The translations under genes and the position numbers were made by a program. From contig CM057342.1 in the NCBI GenBank assembly GCA_030015575.1, positions 260,610,867-260,674,866 on the forward strand: a stretch of DNA of 64,000 nucleotides, read 5' to 3'. The DNA comes from Agapanthus africanus. Its lineage: Eukaryota; Streptophyta; Magnoliopsida; Asparagales; Amaryllidaceae. Positions within the stretch are counted from its first letter, which is position 1, and every line of letters starts with the position of its first letter. Below the pieces are notes generated by a model. The model searched no databases. It was not told the DNA's origin and worked only from the letters and a program-made list of their open reading frames with translations. Below, in pieces: positions 23,765 to 34,989 of this stretch.

Positions 23765-24203
23765 GTGTTTTCTTCTCTCTCTCTCCAAGTAGCGACCATA
23801 TCACGCCTTAATCAAGATAATAATACGGATATATTGACCGAACCCGCTTGTTATACTGAGCTGGGGAACGTTGGTCCCGCTCCAACTTATAATTGTTATA
23901 AGACAGAGCAGGAAATTGGGGAATACCAGATTTCCTGTGCCGCCCAAACGAAGAAAGTGCATGCTGATGCATCATCTTCGGGTGTGTTCATTACAGAGAA
24001 CTGTTTCTCAGTATCCTTTACGTCCTGGGTATGTGATACCGGATCAGGATCCCGCATATGTAAATCTGTTACATGGGCTACAGATAGGTAGAGAACTGAG
24101 ATCGGGTGATAAGTTTCATGAGGCAGAAAACGGTGCAAGTATTGCATCCAAGTCTGTTGGTCACTATCACCCTGTATTACCAGAATACATTGATTCTGAA
24201 TGA
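23765..24203 (+). pseudogene. Copia pol: protease-region pseudogene
   Basis: An open frame from 23765 includes a VFITENCF-type linker and TSWVCDTGSGSRICK. The DTG of aspartic proteases is the catalytic signature, intact here. The frame then shifts: the downstream part (RELRSGDKFHEAENGASIAS...SVGHYHPVLP) is in the other frame (23871-24203). The segment just before it may be a decayed nucleocapsid tail (NCYKTEQEIGEYQISC), but no proper zinc knuckle is left. The protease would process the polyprotein; the frameshift makes it non-functional. Confidence 0.75.
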
Positions 24204-24289
24204 ATGTTATTAGATACCGAACCTGATATATAACATCATATCAGTCTATTTATTAGTAAAGAAATGATATAATTTTGTATTAATGGATA

Positions 24290-25062
24290 ATGTTTTGAAC
24301 ATTTCCTATATCAAGAGTTGATCGGTTCAGGCACGTTATCTAAAAGCATTGACGTTCTAAATCAAACTACAGTTCTTAGTATACAGAACACACACAAGAG
24401 GAAGAGTTCAGAAATGAACGAATCCTTCTTGAGCATTGTAGACTAGGTCATATCAATGCGACCCGACTAGCTAAGTTACATTTAGATGCATATTTAAATC
24501 TGTTTGAATTTACATCTTGTGAAACTTGCCGGTCATGTCACAAAGATAAGATGACCATAGCTCTGTTTATAGGAAACAGAGAAAGAGTTAGTGAACTCTT
24601 GGGATTGATACATGTTGATGTATGAAGGTCCCCTGTCTTCACATGCCAAGACCGGTTCTTTGTACTTCATTACATTCTCTGATGATCTCTCAAGATTCAG
24701 ACATATGTTCCTGTTGAAACACAAGTCCGAACCTTTTGAGATATTCACAGAATATAAGTTAGAAGTAGAGAACCAAAACGGGTATAAGTATTATGTCCTT
24801 TGATGAGATCAGGGAGGAGAATACTTGAACACGGGATTCCTGAACTATTCTAAAGGAGAATGAGATTCTCTCTCAGTATTACTCCACCGTATACACCATA
24901 GCACGATGGTATATCGGGGCGGAGCAATAGCACCCTATATGATATGGTGTGCTCTATGATGAGCACTACTGAGTTTCCTATTTCCTTTTGGGGGTTATGC
25001 ACTTATGAAGCTGCATACCTATTGAATGGCGTTCCAACCAAATCAGGTGCCTACCATTCCAT
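24290..25062 (+). pseudogene. Copia pol: GAG-pre-integrase and integrase core pseudogene
   Basis: Around 24430 the translation gives HCRLGHINATRLAKLHLD and, about 30 residues on, C...C..CHKDKMT: the HHCC zinc-binding part of the pre-integrase domain. GNRERVS.LLGLIHVDV follows, with the first core Asp, then a stop. FSDDLSRFRHMFLLKHKSEP lies at about 24670-24730. DQGGEYLN, containing the second core Asp, is at about 24808-24831 directly after two stop codons. No complete integrase can be made. In an active element it would insert the cDNA. Confidence 0.8.
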
Positions 25063-25480
25063 ATGAGATATGGTAAGGGAAGAGCCTATCTCTTAAGTCA
25101 GTTAAAATTTGGGGTTGTCCGGCCTATGTCTAAAAGCAAAATCCGGACAAGCTCGAGGCAAAGTCAGATCTGTGGAAGTTTGTTGGATATCCCAAGCATT
25201 CGCAAGGGAATATCTTCTACCAAATCGAGAAACAAAAGTGTTTTATTTCTCAACATACCACCTTTGTGAAAGGGAATTTCTTGTGGAAGGAATTATTGGT
25301 CATGAGGTAGAACTGGAAAGAGTTCTAGCTATACAAACTGCAGCTAATGATTTGGTAGAACCAAAAGATTCAATAGTTTCCAACGAACCTCAGCCTCTCC
25401 GCCGATCTAGTAGGGTTCCTCACCCACCTGAGAGATACTTCGGTTTCTCTATGACAGTGGGAGCGAGGATTGCATCATGA
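25063..25480 (+). pseudogene. Copia pol: integrase C-terminus and connector pseudogene
   Basis: Two overlapping frames (25063-25269 and 25109-25480) carry a VVRPMSKSKIRTSSR stretch and the connector ending in PQPLRRSSRVPHPPERYFGF, a pattern common just before the reverse transcriptase in plant Copia elements. At least one frameshift separates the halves. Confidence 0.65.
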
Positions 25481-25499
25481 GATGATGACCCAACTAGTT

Positions 25500-26153
25500 T
25501 CAAGTTGGCCATCAGGAGTGGGACTCTGTAAGAATGGCTGGATGCTTAGTGATTTGAGATGGAATCCTTATACACCAACAAAGTATGGACTTTGGTTGCT
25601 TTATCTGAAGGGTTAAATTCCTATCAGGAGCGAGTATATCTTGAGAAGATTACTTGGTGTACATGGAAAAGTTGAGACTTTCAAAACTAGACTTATTAAA
25701 GGTTTGCATCATTGACCAGGTATGGATTATGATGAAACCTTTTCTAAGTGGCTATGCTTAAGTCCATCCAGATCCTACTTGCCACGGCTACATACCATGA
25801 CTACGATATCTGGTGGTTGGGTGTCATGACAGTTTTTCTAAATGATGTTTTAGAAGAGAGCGTCTATAAGTACACAGCCAGATGGATTCGTGGACAGTGG
25901 GAGCAGCGGAAACGTGTGCAAGATATTTTATATGATAAAACAGGCATCGCGAAGTTGGAACATCTGTTTTGATGTGGTAGTCAAAGAGTTTGACTTCATC
26001 AAAATAGTAGATGAACCTTGTATATATAAAAAGGTAGTAGAAAGTAAGGTGGTCATCCTCGTATTGTACGTGGACAACATACTCTTGATAGGAAAAGAGT
26101 TTCTTATGCTACGCACGGTCAATCTCCGCTTATCACAAAGATTCTCCGTATAG
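25500..26153 (+). pseudogene. Copia pol: reverse transcriptase pseudogene
   Basis: From about 25690 the frame gives ATYHDYDIWWLGVMTVFLND, aligning with the family's ...DVKTAFLNG motif A, but the catalytic Asp is Gly. A frameshift follows RKRV at about 25917. The next frame reads MIKQASRSWNICFD and then LYVDNILLIGKE, where YVDD has become YVDN. Earlier RT parts (25500-25690) are broken by stops. Two of three catalytic Asp positions are lost, so this copy is inactive. The motif A loss and the frameshift are shared with the array copies; the YVDN change is not. Confidence 0.8.
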
Positions 26154-26725
26154 GATAAAGGTGATACCTCATAAATCCTGGGTTTTGGATCTATGAGATA
26201 GATCTAAATGGATATTAGGATTCTCACTAGATATAGTGAGATGGTATCAATCGATCCTGGGGAGAATCACTGGAAAGGTTCCAGGGTGATAAGGACGACT
26301 GAATGTCAGTCGCAGGCATTATCTTTACCCTTAGTGGAGGGACGGTATGTTGGAAGAGTTCCAAGATAGATACCGTGGCAAACTAGACGATAAAGGCTGG
26401 TGACATCGCTATCAAAGATACTACCAAAAAGGAAGTTTGGGTGTATATTAGTTCATGAGATGAACTAGGTTCCTACCATTGTATGACAATGGTGTTGAGG
26501 CTTTGGCCCAGGAACCCCGGTCCCATCAGTGACCCAGACATATTCTGAGGCAGCATCACCTGATCATGGAGATAGTTAATCTCCAGGGTGATCGAGGTTA
26601 GGAGAGTAGACTCAGAGGACAACACGGCGGATCCACTCACAAAGGCCTTTTCCCAGAGAGAGACTATACTGGGATGGTTGAGTATGAGATACTACAACCA
26701 CTGTTATCAGATGGCCCTAGTGCAA
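26154..26725 (+). pseudogene. Copia RNase H region, heavily decayed
   Basis: This is the position where RNase H should be, between the reverse transcriptase and the polypurine tract. It aligns with 40970-40395 and 49110-48536 of the array. I see no open frame over 60 codons and only scattered resemblance. The assignment rests mainly on position. Confidence 0.4.
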
Positions 26726-26734
26726 GTGGGAGAT
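26726..26734 (+). other. Copia polypurine tract
   Basis: GTGGGAGAT directly precedes the 3-prime LTR start at 26735. The same tract, inverted as ATCTCCCAC, follows the LTR ends at 40386-40394 and 48527-48535. It would prime plus-strand DNA synthesis. Confidence 0.85.
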
Positions 26735-28944
26735 TGTTAATTATATATATGCCCTAGAGGCCATTACCGTACATGTGATGTATGTTGTAGTGGATGCTTG
26801 GACATATATAGGGAGGACTTTCTTACTTGACATGATAGTATGCTATCTGGTTACTCTTTACCTTAACGTGTATACTAATTGTCTCTCTGTTTCATGTTGG
26901 TAAAGCCCTTAGGATGTGTACTTGACTACCTGGACTGTGATGCGGATCATACTAGTGGGGACATGGTAGTCCATAAGTATATCCTTCAAGGTCCCTAGTC
27001 GTGGGTGTATCGAGACGGGGCATCGATATACCAGAGTAGACTAGCGTATAGCTTCTCGACCCATATAGATGGGCGATGGATGATCCCATATCCATTGGTG
27101 CTTGACATCAGAGATGATATACGGGTGCTCAGTTGAGACTGGGTATACTGGACGGACTCGCCGAGAACTCCCAGATGATATTATACCTTACGTCAGATGG
27201 CAGTTCTCTGGTGACACTGGTACAGGTTAGTCTGTAGACCCGAGATCGTCATAGAGTCTTGTATGATTCCCACTGTGCTTTGATTTCCACCTTACCACGT
27301 CCAAGAGGGCGTGCAAAATGGTGGTTTTTGGGTACAGTCCCGAATCACATGGAGGCAATGAGCATAGGAGGGGATTCGTCTCTCCCGGTATAGGGAGTTG
27401 ATGTTGCGCTGTGTTCGATTGGCTATAGCTGGAAATCCCTGGCCAGGGTTACTGAGATTTACTGGTAAGTGTTACCAGTAGTTTCTCGAACTGTTATAGA
27501 CCTCATATCGACACGACTTATCAAGCTACTGGGGTCTGACGTTTACCACCCCTAGGCGAGATATGCGACATATCAGACGACGAGACCGGACTGTACGGGA
27601 GTGTTACTGATTGGATTCGCAGGAGTGTGAGCAGGCTTGCTTGTTGATCTTCTGATCGCTCAATACCCGGGTGGCCGTTACGTTTAGCAGACCGCTTGCG
27701 GCTTGTGGGTGTTTGATATGATCATCACCTACTGCCGGCGTATTGACGAGTCTTTAGAGTCCTACACAGAGGTTTCCTGGTTCAAGCGAAACGAAATAGG
27801 AGCGCATATGAGATATGTGCGGGACCGAGAATAATACCAGTATGTGATACTGTATTCTATTCTCGCGATTTGTATCATCGGACGGTTATATGAGATATAG
27901 CCGGTTTACCGAATCAAGTGTTGATTCGATACATTGATACACAAGATATTAGTCGGTTATATGCGATATGACCGGATCATTAAATCAAGTGTTGATTTAA
28001 TGATTTAATGTATAATTATATATTTGATATATTACTTTACATTAACTAGTATTTGTTCACTTAAGATTGATTTTCTCACTTGATGTGCACAAGTTGTATA
28101 TGTGATATATTTTTGTGCACTAGATTGTATCATGTTTGATGATACATGCAAACTTGGGTGTGTGTATGGATTACACCATGTTTAGGTTAATGGTTTAGGT
28201 TTTTATTTGTTTTGGAAAATCAAAATGGTCATTTTCTTTGTCTTTGCTTGAAGCTTCATGAAGCTTTCAAGCATTTTTGACAAAGTCTAACCATTTTGTT
28301 TTGCATGAGATTTTCATTAACCTAACCATTAACTTAAACTTTAGTTTAGTCTCTACAAAGGTTTATCTCACCCATGGTTGCAAGAGGATAGACTTCACTT
28401 GATTATTCTTTTGTGAGATTAATAATTCATTCATATTCTTTTCTTTCTTCTTCTTCTTCTTCAAGAAGAAGAAAGCTTGCTAGAATTTTTCAAGTGGAGA
28501 TTAAGAGTGAGAAATCCAAATTTAAAGTGAACCCATTTCCTATTTCATCATCCTCTACTACTTGCCATTTAGTTTAGGGTGTTCTCTTCACAAAGTTCTT
28601 GACCTAGTGAAGATGGAGCTTGGGTTTGAGTCTCCTCGACGTAGATCATCTTCGGCCTCGAAGTCAACGACCTAGCCCGCTCATTTCTCCAAAGAAACCA
28701 TCGCTAGAGTCCGGGATCCCGATGATCGCAGCGAAGGGACGTCAACACGGAGCTTTAGAAGTGAAGGACCGGATCTACAAAGGTTGTAATCCCTTTCACT
28801 TGTAGTTAAAGTTGTTTGCTTGCTTTTAGTTCCGCCTAATCTGTAGTAAACGATCTTGCATAGGGTTGTTCGGCACATAAAAATTTTGATTTTGGCATGG
28901 TAGATACCTTGTAGAACCTTGTTAGTGTGCCTAGGAACCCTACA
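26735..28944 (+). repeat. Copia 3-prime LTR (2210 bp)
   Basis: It starts TGTTAATT (the 5-prime LTR has TGTTAGTT) and ends CCCTACA. It is nearly collinear with 16197-18407 with scattered substitutions. It is followed by the duplication CTATC and then gypsy2 LTR sequence. Confidence 0.95.
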
Positions 28945-28949
28945 CTATC

Positions 28950-30440
28950 AGCGCACATGTGAGAAACACGTGGCGTACTTGGCGCTAGCGCCAGTCAATG
29001 AGTGTAGTGCGCTATATTTTGAGTGCTGAGGCGCTGCAGCGCTTTGCGCTAGATATGGAGCGCTGAGGCGCTTCTGTTAAGTAGTGCACACGTGAGGAGC
29101 ACATGGCGTGCTTGGCGCCGAGCGCCAGTCAATGAGCGCAGTGCGCTATATTTGGAGCGCTAAGGCTCTTTAAAATTAAGAGCGCTAAGGCTCTGCAGCG
29201 CTTTGCGCTAGATGTGGAGCACTGAAACTCTTTTAAATTAGGAGCGCTAAGGCTCTGCAGTGCCTTACGCTAGATGTGGAGCGCTGAAGCCCTCTTTTAA
29301 ATTAGGAGTGCTAAGGCTCTTCTTTTATGCAACTTAGATCAGTTTGCACCCTGAGAATTAAATTCCCTTTTTATAAGAGACTTTGTCTCAAGGTTCTAAG
29401 AACAAAGTTCTTATTTTATAGGAGATGTTTCAATCTCTTATTTTGGTGAAAGGCTTTGCCTTTTTGTGATCCTAAGAGAACTGAATTATTCTCCCCCCTC
29501 CCCCCCAATTTTATAATTAGATGTTCATGATCTCTTTTTGTGAAAGACCTTAGTCTTATAGATTTATGATCTGTGAGAAGAATTATGTTCTTCTTCTTAT
29601 TTTATGATGAGATCTTTTGATCTCTTTGTGAAAGTCCTTGGTCTTGTAGATCTATGATCTTAAAGAAAGAAGTGAATTCTTCTTTTGATATGAGACGATT
29701 TCGTCTTTCTGTTCTTTTTACCTTGAAGAGAATTTTCTTGTTCTACCGAGAGCTTGCTCTTCTTTCTGAGATTTCTCAAAGTTTTTGGGGGGGTTTCTTC
29801 TATATCAGACTTCAAGTCTTGGGGCCTTTATATAGGGTGAGCCGATTTGTTCAATCAGTTAAGGTGATCTTTTCTCCAATTGATTTGGGAATTTCCCTAC
29901 CGTTGGATCTTTGATCCAAGGGCTTCTGATTTACAGAAAGCAATCTTCTTGTTTTTAATAAGATTGGGAAATCTTTCCATACAGAATTTATTCTGTATTT
30001 TTGGTGATTTTTAATCACCTTTGGATCATTGATCCAACGGTGCTCTGGTTTACAGAGCACAATCTTTTTGTTTAGAAAGATTTTGAGGAATCTTTCCTTA
30101 TCAGAATTTTATTTCTTTCTGAGGAATCTTTCCTTATCAGAATTTTATTCTGATTAATTTATGATTTTTCATCTTTATTGGATCTTTGATCTGACGATGG
30201 GGAGCTTTTAGTTCCAGCACTAGCGCACCCGTGCTTTGCACGTTGTGCGTTGCCTAGAATGCAGCGCACATAGCGCTAGCGCTTACGTGCTTTGCACGTA
30301 GTGCGCTGCAGCGCACTTGGCGCTAGCGCTTACGTGCTTTGCACGTAGTGCGCCGCTTAGAGTGCAGCGCTAGCGCACACGTGCCTTTTACGTGGTGAGC
30401 GTCTTAGGGCACAGCGCCCTTGGCGCTGTTGTGAAGCGTT
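28950..30440. repeat. GC-rich palindrome clusters in gypsy2 LTR copy B
   Basis: GCGCTAGCGC, GAGCGC...GCGCT and TTTGCACGTAGTGCG-type units occur at 28950-29290 and 30200-30440, with AT-rich DNA between. They correspond in position to the copy A clusters at 4790-5095 and 4140-4320 but differ in sequence. The pattern of short inverted GC-rich units is better conserved than the units themselves. Confidence 0.5.
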
Positions 30441-30539
30441 GCTTCATTTTAAAATTTGAATTTTGAACAGAGGTTTGCTCTGATTTGGGGAAACATACCC
30501 AACTACAAAGAACCAAACCCGACTAACCCTAAATTATAT

Positions 30540-30552
30540 GGCTCTGATACCA
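30540..30552 (-). other. gypsy1 primer-binding site, copy B
   Basis: The minus strand reads TGGTATCAGAGCC, identical to copy A, nine bases from the LTR end. Confidence 0.8.
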
Positions 30553-31189
30553 AACAAACTCTGTCATGCCCCGCTTCCCAAAATACGTAAACACGGCACA
30601 TGACAGGGCCAACCATGCTACCTGTGGCTAGGAATCATCTCTCCACAGTCACAATACGGCTGTCAATCGGATATCAAGAACAGTAAAATAAAATCTAGCT
30701 AACACATATCCATCTGCCACAATAAATAATATCAAGAAATGCATAAAACGGAAATGAATAAAGATCCAATAAACAATACTATCTGAATCACGTCCCAATA
30801 TGAGCTCAGATTAATAAAAATAAAACTGCTGAAATAAATAAACTAAGAGACTCTAAACTAAACGTTTAGCTCCTCACTGCTTGTCTTGCTTGCCAAAATA
30901 CTCTTGATCTGCCTGCGATAAAGTCAGAGAAAATGGGCCATGCAAAATCCAGACGTCAGTGCGTCATAAATACCACAATAATAGTAATAACCAGGATATG
31001 ATGCTATGATTAAATATGCATGTAATAAATAACACAGATATAAATAGTGAGTTGTATGTATGTGATGTGTATCCTAAAGTCTGTGCTTCTAGGTTATCTA
31101 TTCTACAAGTCTTTGAAATCAATTAATGTAATTCTCATCGTAACTCAACAGTATATATCCCGTTCAAACCCCCACGGGACCACGGCACT

Positions 31190-31318
31190 ATGATTATTCT
31201 GTCACGCCCAAAATCACGACAAATAATAAACGATGATTATTCCGTCACGCCCGGAATCACGGCAAACAATAAACGATGATTATTCCGTCACGCCCGGAAT
31301 CACGACAAACAATAATAA
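31190..31318. repeat. 43-bp tandem repeat, three units, in gypsy1 LTR copy B
   Basis: It has the same three abutting units as 6811-6939, with CCGTCACG or CTGTCACG where copy A has CCATCACG. Confidence 0.9.
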
Positions 31319-32584
31319 TATCCTCCTAAGTTACGTTTCGGTTACATTCTTGATTTCCCCTTTTCCACCAAGGTTCGGTATTCAAGTCAGGTATTGACGA
31401 TATAAATCTAATGCTAATACAGGATCAAGCGGGTACAGTTCTTGTCAATGCAGACAACAAATTACGTCCATCAAGGCAAAAATCAGGATTGTTGGCATTA
31501 GCAATAAGATCCAAGTAGCGAGTCTGGTAATGTGTCGTGAACATTCCATGTACTGTATATTAACCAAAATAGATACCAATGTAAAACTGTAATCAATATC
31601 GAAACACAATTAATGCCAGGATGCATATGTATCTATTTGTAATAACCGTTATGCGTCCATTACCATATATATTGCAATCTAGATAACATATTGAACTAAT
31701 ATAGTAGTATGATAATATCGTGATGTTCCGACATGCAACTAGATAAACTATTATCAGTACGGATACAGACGGATAATATAAAACTGTAAATCGTTACTAC
31801 TCGCTGAATATTAAAATGTATGCACTATAGTCATGTATATAAACATCAATATAATCAAAATATCATGTTGCAAGTTTATAACTTGCCTGATCGAATCTCA
31901 TGTCGAGATACGAATGTCACGTTCTGACGTCGAAATAAAGTCACGATGCAAAACTTACGCACGCAGAGCTTGACCTGGCTGAGCGGCTGCGTGACGTGGT
32001 AACTGGGCTAGATGAAGACGGTGGCTGGGTCGTCTGAATCGTCGGCGATGTGCGCAACTCCTATGAGATGGCCGGAAAAAGAAAAGAAAGAAGAAGAAGA
32101 AGTATGTTGGGGTTTGCAGGTGTTCTGTCGAGGACGGAGGAGATGGTGGCGACGAGGTGACGGCAACAAGGCGAAGTCGTCGGCTGTGAGGTGACGGCAA
32201 GATGGGTGTAGGTTCTAGTGTGATCAAGGTTGGAAGAGGAGGGAAGTAGGTGTGGTGGTGGTGCTCTGGGGTTGCTAGAAGTCGAGAGGAGGTGATGGAG
32301 GTGGTCGGTATTGGTATGTTTCCGGCAACGAGGGGTTGCCGGTGAGGTTGAAGGTGATAGGGATGGTCGGTGTTGTGGTTGGGCTTGTGACTTGGGTCGT
32401 CAGGGAGAAGGGGAGAGGTGGAGGAGGTGATGGAGGCTAGGGGAAAGTGGTGGCGAGGACGAGAACGAGAGGGGACACCGAAGGTGAGAGGGCGGCGGCG
32501 ATGAGGGGACGAGGGTTAGGGTTCTGGTTCGGGTGTTGAGGAGAAGAAACGAAGGAGAAAGAGAGATAGTATTATAGTTTTATT

Positions 32585-32621
<37 letters not shown>

Positions 32622-33389
32622 AGGGAGAGAATGAGGTGGGGACGGGAGAGTTTAAGAGAGAGAGACAGAGACGAGAGATAGAGAGAGATTATTAGTTAAA
32701 TTAATTAATATATTATATATATATTATATATATATATATATAAAAGTATATATTTATATATTAGTTATATAAAATATTATATATATATATGGGATTTTAT
32801 AGATAATACCAGATTACTCCGAATATTACCCGTGTTCCTTCAAAAATCTATTTTTTAAATATAGAGAATATACGTAAGAATTTAAACCATGATACGATAT
32901 CCTGTAAATAAAAACACAAACCCCCAAATATGGATCTACATGAATATACGTAGCGATCAAAATACTAGTCTGTTTAACAATTAGGATATGAACATGATAT
33001 ATGTGTGCAACCACATGATATGAGGTACTATGGCATGCAAGGCTGGATAAGGAAATATATTATTTAATTTTATTTTGTATTTTAGAAAGATATTTAGAGT
33101 CTAAAATATATTTATATGTTTATAAAATCTAGATTTACATGGATACTCTGTACTAGCAAATATTTGATATTATCACGAACCATGTTGGGTTTCAACCATG
33201 CGGGTCGGGTCGGATAATAACCACAGCTACTAATTGCATCATTCACAACCCAAAAACAACAATAATAAAGAATTTTACCGCAGGATTTGAAATACCCCAA
33301 ATAAATATGGTATAACAATGCTAGGGTGTTACAAAAACAATAATTAATTTTTTTTACGAAGTTAACAAGTGTAATTAATTTACTTAAAA

Positions 33390-34640
33390 GAATTGAAAAA
33401 TGCAAGCTTACCACATGTTGAGTGGCTATATCCATCCTTTCTTCTGACATGCCATCTCTGATTTGCAATGCCTCCCAAGTCTCAGGGAGGCTCGGTTTTT
33501 TCCCAGCTTTCTCCTATAACGAATATTTGATTTATTTATACGTGAAGATATGTAATGATGAAATTGAAAAATCGAACATTTATGTAATTAATGATAAGCA
33601 AACCAAAGTAGCCCTATACTGGTCAGCAGGAACCGATACACCATAATAGTCATCGGTGGCTTTCTTTCGGTTCTGCTTATTCCTATCTGATACTTCCTGC
33701 TTATTCAGAAGATAATATCTCTGAACGTAATTTAATCTAAATTCGGTATTCAAATTATTTAAATATATTTTTAATTATCTTTACTTCGGGTGTATCCTAA
33801 TGCAATAGGAGAAACGCAAATTAATCTCTAGGAATGATGGAAGGAAGAGCGGCAAAACATTCCCAATCATCCGTAAATTTTTTCGATTGTTTGAATTTTT
33901 TCTTCAATTTTTGATGCTATCTCTTGAATATTTGTGACATCTCATACCGGACATGCGTCCAATGTTCGTCTATATCATCTTCTAAGACAAAATGTTTCTG
34001 TAATACAGATTAATAAATATATTATTTTATAAATTTATAACATATAACAGGTATGCATGTAATGTTGAAATATAATTGAGTTATGTATTACCAAGAGTGA
34101 GCGCCAAGTGTATGCTTCTCAGGGGTTATCTGGAAATGTAAAGCCCACGTTCTAGAAGTCGATGTTGCGGACGAGAATACTAATATAACCGTGGAAATTT
34201 ATAGCCCACATATCCGGACCTACGGGCTTCCCACCCACCCATTGCAGAATTGCCCTTTCTCTACGCATATCGTATTTCGTAATTTCTTTTGCAACACCTC
34301 TTCCGTGGTGTTCAAACCGGGCCAGATTATCCTCCGCAGCCCGTGTCTCATCAATACTCATGTTTGCTGCCTCTATCATCATATCGATTTGAGGTCGAAC
34401 AGCAGCCCATCATGCCATTTCCTTCGCATTGTCCCTATCGCGATACAGTTTTTCATTTTGTAAATCGCGAGGAAGAGGCAATGCATGAATCCACTCATCG
34501 GTGACGGGATCCGAGAACGCCTCAGGTTTCCTACTCAAGTCCATGCGCTGCTCGTCTAGATGTGAATACGGGTCATGCTGCACTGATAGACCTGCATCAT
34601 TCTGATCATATGTACCTACATATTTTAATTTATTATAACC
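33390..34640 (-). pseudogene. Second CACTA gene fragment (tentatively Transposase_24-like), copy B
   Basis: This is the counterpart of 9030-10290. The copy A 143-aa frame is shortened here to 34382-34152 because a deletion and substitutions changed the upstream part. The MVKGW-like and SLPETWEALQIRDGM parts are kept near 33510-33390. It lies downstream of the transposase remnant, as expected for the second gene of an En/Spm element. Confidence 0.45.
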
Positions 34641-34989
34641 AATGCAATAGTTATTTGAATAAAATAATACAGTCGATGATTATTTAAAACTTGTAATATA
34701 CACATCTACTCTCAGTATCAAGCTGTGTCGAGAATTCAGTATCTCGATATCTTTTCTTTAAAGAAAATGCTATGCCAAATTTTCCGAATATGCCTTTTCG
34801 TCCCATCTGTTTCATGTAAGAGTAATGATGATACAAAATATATAATATGCATAAAATATTAAGCTAACAAATCAATACATTACAAGTAATTAGAACTGCT
34901 AGGTTTTTCATATATCATTTACATGCAAGTGATTATAAGTTTTTACAACTGCAAAGTTTATAATATATATCAATTGATTACAATTGTTT

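Larger units (their letters stand above)
16197..28944 (+). mobile_element. Ty1/Copia element with both LTRs, duplication CTATC, hosting a nested solo LTR
   Basis: Layout: 5-prime LTR 16197-18407, primer site from 18409 (split), nested solo LTR 18416-20633, leader to about 23764, pol remnants 23765-26720, polypurine tract 26726-26734, 3-prime LTR 26735-28944. CTATC occurs at 16192-16196 and 28945-28949. Without the nested LTR the element is about 10.5 kb. Its two LTRs differ at roughly 1.5-2 percent of positions in the part I compared by eye, so the insertion is fairly recent. It has no intact gene. Confidence 0.95.
12860..30495 (-). repeat. gypsy2 LTR, copy B, split in three by two Copia insertions
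   Basis: The LTR pieces are 12860-13579, 15801-16196 and 28950-30495, together about 2.66 kb, similar to copy A (2.61 kb). The first gap is a solo Copia LTR with duplication GTCAT; the second is the full-structure Copia element with duplication CTATC. The right end ...GGGGAAACA joins gypsy1 leader (TACCC at 30496). Copy A joins gypsy1 in a different place, so the two gypsy2 insertions are independent events. The last piece carries GC-rich palindromes (28950-29290 and 30200-30440) like those in copy A. Confidence 0.75.
30496..33333 (-). mobile_element. Ty3/Gypsy element gypsy1, copy B (LTR and primer site only)
   Basis: LTR 33333 to 30562 (2772 bp), primer site 30552-30540, then 44 bp of leader cut at 30495 by gypsy2. 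It is near-identical to copy A from 6122 on. The gag present in copy A (5218-5968) is absent here. The internal TA run is shorter, and the 43-bp triplet is kept at 31190-31318. Confidence 0.8.

Noticed and set aside
15473..28805. Recurrent 61-aa frames in Copia LTRs (15473-15658, 18083-18268, 28620-28805)
   Set aside because: They repeat because the LTR repeats, they are absent as an open frame from the first and array LTRs in the same orientation, and no domain is seen.
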